Origin: Acidobacteriota bacterium
Lineage (GTDB): Bacteria; Acidobacteriota; Blastocatellia; Pyrinomonadales; Pyrinomonadaceae
Reading direction: 5' to 3'
NCBI GenBank assembly: GCA_019242475.1
Contig: JAFAVK010000094.1
Location: 1-64,000, forward strand
DNA length: 64,000 bases
Part shown: positions 10,073 through 21,000 of the stretch, in pieces
Position numbering within the stretch: the first letter of the stretch is position 1
How the letters are laid out: the number at the start of each line of letters is the position of its first letter
Notes under the pieces: generated by a model
What the model saw: only the letters and a program-made list of their open reading frames with translations
Databases searched by the model: none
What the model was told of the DNA's origin: nothing
Translations under genes and position numbers: made by a program

Positions 10073-10932
10073 GCGGCGCACCCGAACCGAGCGACGTGCG
10101 GGCGACCAAGGAGGACGGCGTCTTGGCCGAGGCCGCGCGCACGGCGCGTGCGCAGGAGACTGCCCCGGACGGCGAGGCCGTCCTGCGCACGGACAAGGCG
10201 ACCATCCGTTTCGGCGGCCTCGTCGCCGTCAACTCCCTCGACATGGCCGTCAAGCGCGGCGAAATCTACGGCCTCATCGGCCCGAACGGCGCGGGCAAGA
10301 CCACCGTCTTCAACCTCCTGACCGGCGTCTACAAGCCCACCTCGGGCGAGATCTTTTTTCAGGGGCAGCGGGTGGACGGCCTGCGCCCCTACCAGATTTC
10401 GCGCCGCGGCGTCTCGCGCACCTTCCAGAACATACGGCTCTTCCCCGGCATGACGGTGCTCGAGAACGTGATGACGGCCTGCCACCGCCACGCGCGCCAG
10501 AATCTTCTGGACGCCGTGCTGCGCACGCCCCGCTTCGCGCGCGACGAGCGCGGGCACCGCGACTTCTGCATGGAGCTGCTGGAGATTTTCGACCTCGCGC
10601 GCTTCAAGGACGAGGGCGGGACTTCGCTCGCCTACGGCAACCAGCGGCGCCTGGAGATCGTGCGCGCGCTCGCCACCCGGCCGCAGCTCCTGCTGCTCGA
10701 CGAGCCGGCCGCCGGCATGAACCCTTCGGAGCAGGACGACCTCCTGAACCTGATTCACCAGATACGCGACCGCTTCGGCCTGACCATCCTGCTCGTCGAG
10801 CACAACATGAAGGTCGTCATGGGCGTCTGCGAGCGCATCCAGGTCGTGGACTACGGCAAGTCCATCGCCCTCGGCCTCCCGCAGGAGATTCGGAACAACG
10901 CGAAGGTGATCGAAGCGTACCTAGGAGACTAG
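10069..10932 (+). CDS. livG: Branched-chain amino-acid ABC transporter ATP-binding protein LivG
   Basis: GPNGAGKTTVFNLLTGVYKPTSGEI; RTFQNIRLFPGMTVLENV; overlaps the livM stop by 4 nt. Confidence 0.95.
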   Translation: MSGAPEPSDVRATKEDGVLAEAARTARAQETAPDGEAVLRTDKATIRFGGLVAVNSLDMAVKRGEIYGLIGPNGAGKTTVFNLLTGVYKPTSGEIFFQGQRVDGLRPYQISRRGVSRTFQNIRLFPGMTVLENVMTACHRHARQNLLDAVLRTPRFARDERGHRDFCMELLEIFDLARFKDEGGTSLAYGNQRRLEIVRALATRPQLLLLDEPAAGMNPSEQDDLLNLIHQIRDRFGLTILLVEHNMKVVMGVCERIQVVDYGKSIALGLPQEIRNNAKVIEAYLGD

Positions 10933-11011
10933 TGATGAGTGATGAGTGATGAGTGATGAGTTGAAGGCCGCCTGTCTTCAACTCAGCACTCATCACTCAT
11001 CACTCATCACT
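10931..11011. repeat. Heptamer-type intergenic inverted repeat (GATGAGT family) between livG and livF
   Basis: 36-nt arms with one mismatch (AGTGATGAGTGATGAGTGATGAGTGATGAGTTGAAG), 9-nt spacer; begins in the livG TAG. Confidence 0.9.
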
Positions 11012-11018
11012 CCGAGCA

Positions 11019-11723
<705 letters not shown>

Positions 11724-11734
11724 CACGCCAAGAG

Positions 11735-11854
<120 letters not shown>

Positions 11855-11868
11855 CAATTAAAAAGCCC

Positions 11869-13287
11869 ATGAACAGGGGAGTGACAAAAGCTTTGCCGCT
11901 GACGCTGGCGGCCGGGCTCGCGGGTGCGTGCGCGCTCCCGTTCACGCAAGCCCTGGCGGCGGGCGGCGGGGCGGCCGGACACGGGCTCGACCCGTTCGTG
12001 CTCGCGGGGCTCGCGCTCATCTTCGTCGTGGCGAAGCTGGGCGGCGAGCTGTTCGAGAGGATGAACCAGCCGGCCGTGCTGGGCGAGCTGGTCGCAGGGA
12101 TGTGCGTGGGCGCGCTCGCGCTCGCGGGCGTCGGCGGCGTCGAGACCCTGCGCACGGACGCCGTCATCGGCGCGCTCGCGGAGATCGGCGTCATCATCCT
12201 CCTCTTCGAAGTCGGGCTCGAAGCGAACCTCGCGGAGATGTTGGAGGTCGGCTGGTCTTCGCTGCTCGTGGCGACCGCGGGCGTCGTCGTGCCGTTCTTC
12301 CTCGGCTGGGGCGTCTCGGCCTACTTCCTGCCCGGGGGGGCGACGCTCGTCCACGTCTTCATCGGCGCGACGCTCTGCGCGACCTCGGTCGGCATCACGG
12401 CGCGCGTGCTGCGCGACCTGGGGCGGCTCCGGACGCGCGAGTCGCGCATCATTCTCGGCGCGGCCGTCATCGACGACGTGCTGGGGCTGCTCATCCTGGC
12501 GGTCGTCGCGGGCGCCATCCGCGCCTCGGCCGCGGGCGGCACGCTCGCCTTGACGGACGTGGCCCTCATCGCGCTCAAGTCAATCGCCTTCCTCGTCGGC
12601 GCGGTGCTGGTCGGACACTTCGTCGTGCCGCACCTCTTCCGCGGGGTCGGGCGCTTCAAGAGTCGCGGCGTGCTGCTGACGGTGTCGCTCGCCTTCTGCT
12701 TCTTCCTCGCGTGGCTGGCGGCGGAAGTCGGCCTCGCGCCCATCGTCGGCGCGTTCGCCGCCGGGCTCGTGCTGGACGAGGCGCACTTCGAGCCGTTCAG
12801 CGGGCGCGGCGAGACGAAGCTCGAAGACCTGCTCGCGCCGGTCAGTGCCGTGCTCGTGCCCGTCTTCTTCGTGCAGATGGGGATGAGAGTTGACCTGAGC
12901 GCGTTCGCGCGCAGGGAGTTGCTGGGGCTGGCCGCGGCGCTCACCGTCGCGGCGATCATCGGCAAGCAGGTCTGCTCGCTCGCCGTCGTCGAGCGCGGCG
13001 TCAACCGCCTCTCCGTCGGGCTGGGGATGATTCCGCGCGGCGAGGTTGGGCTCATCTTCGCCGGCATCGGCGCGTCGCTCGTGCTGCCGAACGCGCACGG
13101 CGTGCCCGAGCCGGTCGTCGGCCCCGCCGTCTTCGGCGCGGTCGTCATCATGGTCATCGTCACGACGCTGGTCACGCCGCCCGCGCTCAAGTGGTCGCTC
13201 CAGCGAACCCCGGCCGCGCCCGAGCCGGGTCAGGACGAAGCGGTCACGGAGTACGGCGAGGACGCCGCGCGCCGCACGGAATTGTGA
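11869..13287 (+). CDS. Cation:proton antiporter (CPA2/Kef-type)
   Basis: Hydrophobic; GLALIFVVAKLGGELFERMNQPAVLGELVAGMCVGAL; GAVIDDVLGLLILAVVAG. Confidence 0.85.
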   Translation: MNRGVTKALPLTLAAGLAGACALPFTQALAAGGGAAGHGLDPFVLAGLALIFVVAKLGGELFERMNQPAVLGELVAGMCVGALALAGVGGVETLRTDAVIGALAEIGVIILLFEVGLEANLAEMLEVGWSSLLVATAGVVVPFFLGWGVSAYFLPGGATLVHVFIGATLCATSVGITARVLRDLGRLRTRESRIILGAAVIDDVLGLLILAVVAGAIRASAAGGTLALTDVALIALKSIAFLVGAVLVGHFVVPHLFRGVGRFKSRGVLLTVSLAFCFFLAWLAAEVGLAPIVGAFAAGLVLDEAHFEPFSGRGETKLEDLLAPVSAVLVPVFFVQMGMRVDLSAFARRELLGLAAALTVAAIIGKQVCSLAVVERGVNRLSVGLGMIPRGEVGLIFAGIGASLVLPNAHGVPEPVVGPAVFGAVVIMVIVTTLVTPPALKWSLQRTPAAPEPGQDEAVTEYGEDAARRTEL

Positions 13288-13289
13288 GT

Positions 13290-13309
13290 GCCCCGCCGGC
13301 CGGCGGGGC
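13290..13309. repeat. 20-nt perfect palindrome GCCCCGCCGGCCGGCGGGGC between CDSs
   Basis: Direct reading; lies between the antiporter stop and the next start. Confidence 0.7.
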
Positions 13310-13311
13310 GT

Positions 13312-14556
13312 ATGATGTTCGAGGTGTTGAGACGTAAGAGATTCATGGCGGCGCTCGCGCTCTGCGCCTTTTTAACCGCGCAGGGCTGCCGGCGGCAGGA
13401 CGCGCGCGTGGTCGAACAGACTCCGCCCGCGCGCGTGCGCGTTGGCGCCTTCATGTCCCTCTCGGGCGACACGGCGCAGTACGGCCTCTCGGCCCTGAAC
13501 GGCATCCGCATGGCCGTCGAGGAGGCGAACGCGGCGGGCGGGGTCAAGGGCCACCGCGTTGACCTCGTCGTGCGCGACACGCGCTCCGACGGGTTCGAGA
13601 CCACCGTCGTCGTCGATAAGCTCGCGCGCGAGGAGCGCGTGGACGCGCTGCTCGGCGAGGTCGTCAGCTCGCGCTCGCTCGCCGCCGCGCGCGTCGCGCA
13701 GCGCGAGCGCGTGCCGATGCTCACGCCCTCCGCCACCAGCCCCGAGATCACGGCCGTCGGCGACTACGTCTTCCGCAGTTGTTACACCGACACCTTCCAG
13801 GGCGTGGCGCTCGCGCGCTTCGCCGTCGAGAGCCTCGGCGCCCTGCGCGCGGCGATCCTCGTGGATCGCGACCAGGCGTACTCGGTCGAGCTGGCCCGCC
13901 TCATCCGCGAAGACTTCGAGCGGCGCGGCGGCAAGGTCGTCGCCGTGCAGGAGTACCCCGACGGCGAGTCGGACTTCTCCGTCCAGCTCGCGGAGGTCGG
14001 CGCCGCGCAGCCCGACGTGGTCTTCATCCCGGGTTATTACATGGAGGTGGCTTTGCTCGCGCGGCAGGCGCGCGCGCTGGGGATCAGCGTGCCGCTCGTC
14101 GGCGGCGACGGCTGGGACTCGCCGCGCCTCGCGCAGATCGGCGGGCAGGCCATTTCGGGCGGCTACTTCACCACGCACTTCTCGGCCGCAGACCCAGACC
14201 CGCAGGTGCAGCGGTTCGTCGCGGACTTCCGCCGCCTCTACGGCTCGGCGCCCGACTCCTTCGCCGCCACTTCCTACGACGCCGCGCGCATCATGCTCGC
14301 CGCCATCGAGCGCGCGCCCACGCTCGAACGCGCGGCCGTCCGCGACTCGCTCGCGGCGACGAAAGACTTCCCCGGCGTCACCGGCGCCGTCACCTTCAAC
14401 CCCGAGCGCAACGCCGTCAAGCCCATCGTCGTCGTCCGCATCGGCGACGACGGCCGCCAGACGGTCGAGGCGCACGTCACGCCCGAAGACGTGGCCCCGC
14501 CCGCCACGCCCACCCCGAGCCCGACGCCCCGCCGCGGGCGCACGCGACGCGGGTAG
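13312..14556 (+). CDS. Second branched-chain amino-acid-type ABC substrate-binding lipoprotein
   Basis: Lipobox LTAQGC; RVGAFMSLSGDTAQYGLSALNGIRMAVEEANAAGGVKGHRVDLVVRDTRSDG; colinear with the LivK at 6661. Confidence 0.85.
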   Translation: MMFEVLRRKRFMAALALCAFLTAQGCRRQDARVVEQTPPARVRVGAFMSLSGDTAQYGLSALNGIRMAVEEANAAGGVKGHRVDLVVRDTRSDGFETTVVVDKLAREERVDALLGEVVSSRSLAAARVAQRERVPMLTPSATSPEITAVGDYVFRSCYTDTFQGVALARFAVESLGALRAAILVDRDQAYSVELARLIREDFERRGGKVVAVQEYPDGESDFSVQLAEVGAAQPDVVFIPGYYMEVALLARQARALGISVPLVGGDGWDSPRLAQIGGQAISGGYFTTHFSAADPDPQVQRFVADFRRLYGSAPDSFAATSYDAARIMLAAIERAPTLERAAVRDSLAATKDFPGVTGAVTFNPERNAVKPIVVVRIGDDGRQTVEAHVTPEDVAPPATPTPSPTPRRGRTRRG

Positions 14557-14563
14557 TAACTCG

Positions 14564-15949
14564 CTACAGAGACCCCCTCGCCGCGGCGAGCGCCTCGCGC
14601 ACGCGCCCGGGCGAAGTCCCCCCCGACTGCGACTTCGTCGCCAACGTCTGTTCGAGCGAGAGCGCCTCGTACACGTCCTGCGCGACGAGCGGCGAGAACT
14701 CTTGCAGCTCCTCAAGCTCAAGCTCGTGCAGCTCAAGCCCCTTCGAGAGCGCGTGCAGAACCATGCGGCCCGCCGCCTCGTGCGCCTCGCGGAAGGGCTG
14801 GCCGCGCCGGACGAGGTAGTCGGCCAACTCGGTCGCGTTCATGTAACCGACCGACGCCGCGTCCCGCGCGCGCGCCTCGCGCAGGCGGACGTTGCGCAGC
14901 ACGGTCGCCGTCACTTCGAGCGACTCGCGCACCGTGTCGGCCGTGTCGAAGACGGCCTCCTTGTCCTCCTGCATGTCCTTGTTGTAAGTGAGCGGCAGCC
15001 CCTTGATGATCGTGAGGAGCGCGAAGGTGTGGCCGTAGACGCGGCCCGTCTTGCCGCGCACGAGTTCGAGCGCGTCCGGGTTCTTCTTCTGCGGCATCAG
15101 GCTCGACCCCGTCGCCACGGCGTCGGAGAGTTCGACGAACCCGAACTCGGTCGTCGCGTAGATGATGAGGTCTTCGGCCAGGCGCGAGAGGTGCGCCATC
15201 ACAAGCGCCGCCGCGGCGGCGAACTCGACGCAGAAGTCGCGGTCGCTCACGGCGTCGAGGCTGTTGCGCGAGACCGAGTCGAAGCCCAACTCCTTCGCGA
15301 CTAACTCGCGGTCAATCGCGTAGCTCGTCCCCGCCAGCGCGGCCGAGCCGAGCGGCATCACGTTCAAGCGCCGGCGCGCGTCCCCGAAGCGCTCGCGGTC
15401 GCGCGCGAACATCTCGAAGTAGGCGAGGCACCAGTGTGCGAAGAGCACCGGCTGCGCGCGTTGCAGGTGTGTGTAGCCGGGCAGCACCGCGTCCGCGTGC
15501 GATTCTGCTAAGTCGAGCAGCGCCGCCTGCACGCCGCGCAGGGCTTCGGCCGAGCGGTCGATCTCGTCGCGCAGCCAGAGGCGCAGCGCCGTCGCCACCT
15601 GGTCGTTGCGGCTGCGCCCCGTGTGCAACCTGCGGCCCGCGTCGCCGACCAGCTCGGTCAGGCGCGCCTCGATGAACGAGTGCACGTCCTCGGCCGCCTC
15701 GTCGTCGAAGAAGGCTTCGCCCTCGCGCTCGGCGCGCGCGAGCAGCTCGTGCAGGCCGCGCCTGATCTCCGCGGCCTCCGCGTCGTTCAGGACGCCGGCC
15801 GCGCGCAGCCCCTCGCCGTGCGCGAGACTGCCGCGCACGTCCGCCTCGAACAGCCTCCGGTCGAAGCCGAAGGAGCGGTTGTAACGCGCGAACCCCGGAT
15901 CGATCTGCCCCGTGAAGCGCCCGCCCCACAACTTTTTCGAATCTGTCAT
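14564..15949 (-). CDS. argH: Argininosuccinate lyase
   Basis: KLWGGRFTGQIDPGFARYNRSFGFDRRL; GSSLMPQKKNPDALELVRGKTGRVYGH. Confidence 0.97.
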   Translation of the reverse strand: MTDSKKLWGGRFTGQIDPGFARYNRSFGFDRRLFEADVRGSLAHGEGLRAAGVLNDAEAAEIRRGLHELLARAEREGEAFFDDEAAEDVHSFIEARLTELVGDAGRRLHTGRSRNDQVATALRLWLRDEIDRSAEALRGVQAALLDLAESHADAVLPGYTHLQRAQPVLFAHWCLAYFEMFARDRERFGDARRRLNVMPLGSAALAGTSYAIDRELVAKELGFDSVSRNSLDAVSDRDFCVEFAAAAALVMAHLSRLAEDLIIYATTEFGFVELSDAVATGSSLMPQKKNPDALELVRGKTGRVYGHTFALLTIIKGLPLTYNKDMQEDKEAVFDTADTVRESLEVTATVLRNVRLREARARDAASVGYMNATELADYLVRRGQPFREAHEAAGRMVLHALSKGLELHELELEELQEFSPLVAQDVYEALSLEQTLATKSQSGGTSPGRVREALAAARGSL

Positions 15950-16548
15950 CCGCCACCCTCCCGCTCAGCATTCTACACAAAGACGCGCCGCCGTCCGGTC
16001 AACTGAATCTACCGGCGAACACGCTTCCGTAGCCAGTTGATAGTACTCAATTCGGCACTGGCTCAGAAGTGAGCTTGCCGTCGGACGTTAGGAATTAAGG
16101 AGCAGCGTGGTCTCGGGCCGGCGCTTTCAGGAAGGCGGAAGGTCGGTGCCTTATTCCGGCCTGCCACAAACATGCGAGTGTCGGAGATAATTCCATTGAC
16201 TTCGCTCACCGCTTGGGAATATCTTGCCCACTCTGACGGCTCAACTGCGTGGGCTCTCCCGCCCATCCCAACGTTTGACACGACTGACAGCACTGTCTAG
16301 CGCTCACGCCTTTATCTCTCGCAGCGGCAGGGACGACGAGCTCATCAAGGTGCCATGTAACGCTCTCGAATGCGTCAGCCTGTCCGCCCGGAGGGTCTGG
16401 CGTAGCGCACGCGGCGAACCGCAGCCCGGAGCCGAACCCAGAGTCCCGCCGGGGGTAGTGATGGTCAGCCGCCCTGTGCCGGTAAACATCCTCACCGCCT
16501 CCGGTGTGAATGGAGAGTCGCTTCAGTAGTTCCTTGCGGAGTTTAGTC

Positions 16549-18072
16549 ATGGCAAGTAAAAAGTTTTTCATTTCGTACAAGCATGTGGAGCCGGACACCA
16601 CTCTGGCTAAGTCCCTCGCACAGGGGCTTGAGAGGGCGCGCCACGAGGTCTTTATAGACATCAACATACCTATTGGAAAAGATTGGTCGAAGGAGATAGC
16701 AGCGCAGATGGAACGGTGCGACTATCTCGTAGTTCTGATTTCGAAAGACGTTCTGAACAGCGAGATGGTTCAGGCCGAAGTGCGGTCGGCTTTTCAGAGG
16801 AACAAGCGGGATGGCTCCCCCAGCATCCTGCCAGTCCGGGTGCGCTACAACGATAAGTTAGATTATGAACTTAGCGCCTTCCTGGATCGGCTACAGCATG
16901 CGACGTGGGAGACGCCGGAGGACTCGGAAAAGATTCTCCAGGCTCTTTTGAATGCGGCGACGGATTCGACGCCCCGCCGAGACCCCGGAATCGGAGACGC
17001 GTCAAAGGGGACGGCCGTCCACGAACCGGCGGGTGCAGGCGAGAATTACTGTCGGCCCCAGCCCGTCGTTGACACGCGTGTGCTGTCGGCTCCCGGCGGG
17101 AGTATAAAGTTGACCGACCCTTTGTATTTGAGAAGGACTGCCGATTCGGTGGTGACACAGCGCGCGAAGGTCGTCGGGGAGACGCTCGTCATTAAGGCCC
17201 CGCGGCAGATGGGGAAGAGTAGCCTGCTGCTCAGGTATCTGTCCGAGTGCGCCGCGTCGGGTAAAAAACACGCCTTCCTCGATTTCTCGATCTTCTCGGA
17301 CGTCGTGGTCGAAGACTATTCGACCCTCCTGACCGAGATAGCCGGCTTCCTGACGCGGAAGTTTAAGGTCGCCGGCGCGACCCCCCGCCCGATCCCGAAT
17401 CAACAGCAACTGACCAACTTTATCGAAGACTCGATCCTTTCGTCCTTCGAGGAGCCGGTCGTCATCGCCTTCGACGAAGTAGACAGGGTCTTCGGGATGC
17501 CCTACCAGAACGACTTCTTCACGATGCTCCGTCTGTGGCACAACAAGCGGGCGGAACTCGATTCCGCGTGGGAGAAGGTTGACTTGGCGCTGGTGATCTC
17601 CACCGAGCCGTACCTGCTCATCGACACGGGCGACAGGTCGCCCTTCAACGTCTCCGAGCCGGTGCGGCTGGCGCCGTTCGGACACGAAGACTGCTCCACG
17701 CTGAACGAGTTGTACGGCGGCCCGCTGACCCGGCCGCAGCTGGAGGAGCTGCACGGCCTCCTGGGCGGCCACCCTTACCTGACCCGGCTGGCTTTCTATA
17801 AACTCGTCTCCCCGGACCCGGTGAGCATCTCGGCCCTGCTCGACCAGGCGGCCGAGACGGACGGCCCCTTCGGCGATCACTTACGCGCCTGGCTTCTCAA
17901 ACTGGGTAAGCAGCAGGCGCTCCTCAGCGGGATGAAGCAGATCCTGCGGAACGGGACTGCCGACGATGACGTTTATTACCGCCTCCATAGCGGTGGTTTA
18001 GTCCAGCGGCGGGACGGGCGCATCATCCCCTCGAACAGGTTGTACAGCCGATTCTTCAGCAACATTCTGTGA
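16549..18072 (+). CDS. TIR-domain / AAA-like (AAA_35-type) ATPase protein, putative defence component
   Basis: N-terminal TIR_2-like KKFFISYKHVEPDTTLAKSLAQGLERARHEVFIDINIP...LISKDVLNSEMVQAEV; then LRRTADSVVTQRAKVVGETLVIKAPRQMGKSSLLLRYL (Walker A) and VVIAFDEVD (Walker B). Confidence 0.8.
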   Translation: MASKKFFISYKHVEPDTTLAKSLAQGLERARHEVFIDINIPIGKDWSKEIAAQMERCDYLVVLISKDVLNSEMVQAEVRSAFQRNKRDGSPSILPVRVRYNDKLDYELSAFLDRLQHATWETPEDSEKILQALLNAATDSTPRRDPGIGDASKGTAVHEPAGAGENYCRPQPVVDTRVLSAPGGSIKLTDPLYLRRTADSVVTQRAKVVGETLVIKAPRQMGKSSLLLRYLSECAASGKKHAFLDFSIFSDVVVEDYSTLLTEIAGFLTRKFKVAGATPRPIPNQQQLTNFIEDSILSSFEEPVVIAFDEVDRVFGMPYQNDFFTMLRLWHNKRAELDSAWEKVDLALVISTEPYLLIDTGDRSPFNVSEPVRLAPFGHEDCSTLNELYGGPLTRPQLEELHGLLGGHPYLTRLAFYKLVSPDPVSISALLDQAAETDGPFGDHLRAWLLKLGKQQALLSGMKQILRNGTADDDVYYRLHSGGLVQRRDGRIIPSNRLYSRFFSNIL

Positions 18073-21000
18073 AGGTAGACGGGACAAACCTGGAGATCAA
18101 GACGGGCGGCACGCTCGACCCCCGCCGGCACGTGTATGTCAAACGGGCCGAGGACGCCGAGCTGCTGCGCCTGCTGCTACGGCGCGAGTATTGCAACGTG
18201 CTGACGTCGAGGCAGATGGGTAAGTCCAGCCTGATGGTGCAGACCGTCTTGAAGCTCCGCGAGGTCGGGGTCAAGTCGGTGACGATAGACATGGGGGGCG
18301 AGATGGGAACCCCCGCGGAGGCGAGGGACTGGTACATCGGCCTCATCAACAAAATCAGCCGAGACCTCAAACTCGGGCTGGGGATCGAGGAGTGGTGGGA
18401 GGGCTCGGGCGCCGGCACCCATAACCAAAAGCTCCTGGAGTTTTTCAGGGAACGACTCGTCCCCAGTCTGAAGTCCCCCCTCGTCATCTTCCTCGACGAA
18501 ATAGACAGCACGCTCAAGCTGGATTACCGGGACGACCTCTTCACGGCGATCCGCACGATGTACAACGAGCGCCCCGTCTTCAACGGCTACGAGGATGTGA
18601 CCTTCTGCCTGCTGGGCGTTGCGGTTCCCAACGAACTGATTAAAGACCCCCTCACGACCCCTTACAACATCGGCCAGTCAATCTCTCTGCGAGACTTCGA
18701 CCTTAGCCGGGACGACCTGAGCCCTCTGTACGCGGCCGTCTCAGAGAGTAGCGAAGCGGGGGCGGAGATCGTCAGCGAGGTCATCGGCTGGACGGGCGGA
18801 CAGCCCTACCTCACCGTCTGGTTGTGCAAAAAATTCGTCGAGCAAGGCAAGACGTCGCCGGGGGACGTGAAGGGGCTGATTGACGGCGCGTTCGGCAGCT
18901 ACGACACGGCGCAGGCGGCCGAGCACTTCCAGGAGATCGGCCGCTTCCTCACAAAGCGCGCGTCCGACCCGGTCGCCACGCTGAACCTCTACAGCGACAT
19001 CTGGCGGGGGGCGGAGGTGCCCGACGAGACGAAGCTCTCTCACGTGCAGCTCAAGCTCTCCGGCATCGTGAAGCGCGACCACGGCGGCAGCCTGCTCGTG
19101 CGTAATAAGATATATCGCACCCTGTTCACCGACCAGTGGGTGAACGACGCCCTGCTGTCCCTGCGGCCGCGGGGTAAGAGCGGGCGGCACGTCTTCATCT
19201 CTCACGCCGCGAAGGACAATGTCTTCGTGGGCGAGCTGCGCGAGACCCTCGAAGCCGCCGGGGTCGAGGTGTGGGTGGATTCCCGCGGCCCGCGCAAAGG
19301 CTCAAGGCTCTCGCCCGAGGCCGAAGCCGCGATTGCAGAAGCGCGCCAGTTCATCGCCGTCCTCAGCCCGCACGCCGTCAACACGCCCTCGGTGCGTAAA
19401 GAGATTAAGAAAGCGCTGGCGACCGAGAACAAGCGGCGGGACGAAGGCTACCGTGTGATCCCCCTGCTGCTGCCGGGCGTCACACCCGTCGCCCTGAGGC
19501 TCTTGTTCGACGAGGAGCCGGTCGGCGTCGGCGTCAAGGTCGGCGCGGACGGGGTGAAAGACGCTCTGCCGGAAATACTCGCGGCGCTCGGCGAGCGGTT
19601 GCCCGCAGACCTCGGGGCTACAGACCGCCAGACCATCGAGGCGGTGGCGGCTCGGCCCGTCGAAGAGCTGATCCTGCGGCTGGGCGACCTGAGTATGGAG
19701 ACCGAAGGCGGCAAGCGGCGGGTGAGGGCCGTCGCGCAGCTCATCCACGAGCCGGCCGACCAGACCGCCCGCGCGGTCGAGAGCCGTCGCTACGTCTTCA
19801 ACGCCCCGCTCGGGCCGGTCGAGACGGCCGACCTCCGCTGGTACCTCGAAGAGTACTTCGTCTGGCCGGTGGGGGTCTTCAAAGAGCGCGCGGCGCGCAT
19901 CGAGAGCAGCCTGCCGACGTGGGGCCAGGAGCTTTACCGGGCCGCGCTGGGCTCGCAGGCGGCTCTGGAGGCCCTGGACGCTTGGCAGCAGGCGGGCGCT
20001 TACGGCGAGCGGCGTTTCTCCGTCCTCGTAGACAGAGAGTTGCTTGAGGGCGCGGGCGAGGAGGCGCAGGCGGCCGCCGACGAGGCCGCCGCCACACTGC
20101 TCTCCCTGCCCTGGGAGCTACTGCACGACGGGCGCGGCTTCCTCTTCCACGGCAGGTACCCGGTGGGCGTGCGCCGCCGCCTGCCGAACCGGCACCGCCA
20201 ACTGACGAGGCCGAGGCCGCTGCCCATCCGCATCCTCTTCGTGAACCCGCGCCCCGAGACGGAGGACATCGGCTACTTCGACCACCGCCTCAGCGCCCTG
20301 CCCCTGGTCGAATCGGTCGAGAGCCTGGGCGAGATGGCGAGCCTCACCGTGCTCACGCCGCCGACCTTCCCCGCGCTGGAAGAGACGCTGCGGAAGGCCG
20401 CGGCGGCCGGCGAACCTTTCGACGTGGTGCACTTCGACGGGCACAGCGTTTACGACCCGGAGGCCGGGCTGGGGGCGCTCTGTTTCGAGGAGCCGGCGGA
20501 CGCCGAGAAGCTGGGGGAGCGCCGGCCACAGCTGGTACACGCCGGGAAGCTGGCCGGGGTGATACGGGATCACGGAGTCCAACTGGCCTTTCTCGATTCG
20601 TGCAAGGCCAACAGCGGCGAAGAGCACACGGCGGCCTCGATCAGCATCAGGCTGCTCGAAGAGGGCGTGACCTCGGTGGTCGCCCTGAGCTACGGCGCCC
20701 TGATCGAGACGACGCGCCGTTTCGCCCGAGCCTTCTACCAGGACTTAGCCAGCGGCCGGCGGATCGGGGCGGCGGTGCTCACCGGCCAGGAGGCGCTCAT
20801 GCGCGACAGCTCCCGCGGCAGGATCATGGGGGCCGGCGAGCTCTACCTGACGGACTGGTTCGTCCCCGTGCTCTATCAGGAAGAGTATGATCCGCAGTTG
20901 ATAACCAGTTTGCCGCCCGAGGCGATACAGCAGCTACAGGCTCAGCAGCGCCGCCACAGCCTGGGGGCGCTGCCCACCCCGCCCCTGCACCACTTCCACG

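Noticed and set aside
13290-13309. Transposon end or terminator from the 20-nt GC palindrome
   Set aside because: No T-tract, no second copy and no transposase; left as an unassigned palindrome.
16224-16667. Small ORFs on both strands upstream of the TIR operon (101 aa +, 153 aa -)
   Set aside because: No recognisable domain, overlap each other, no ribosome site; more likely the 5' region of the TIR operon.
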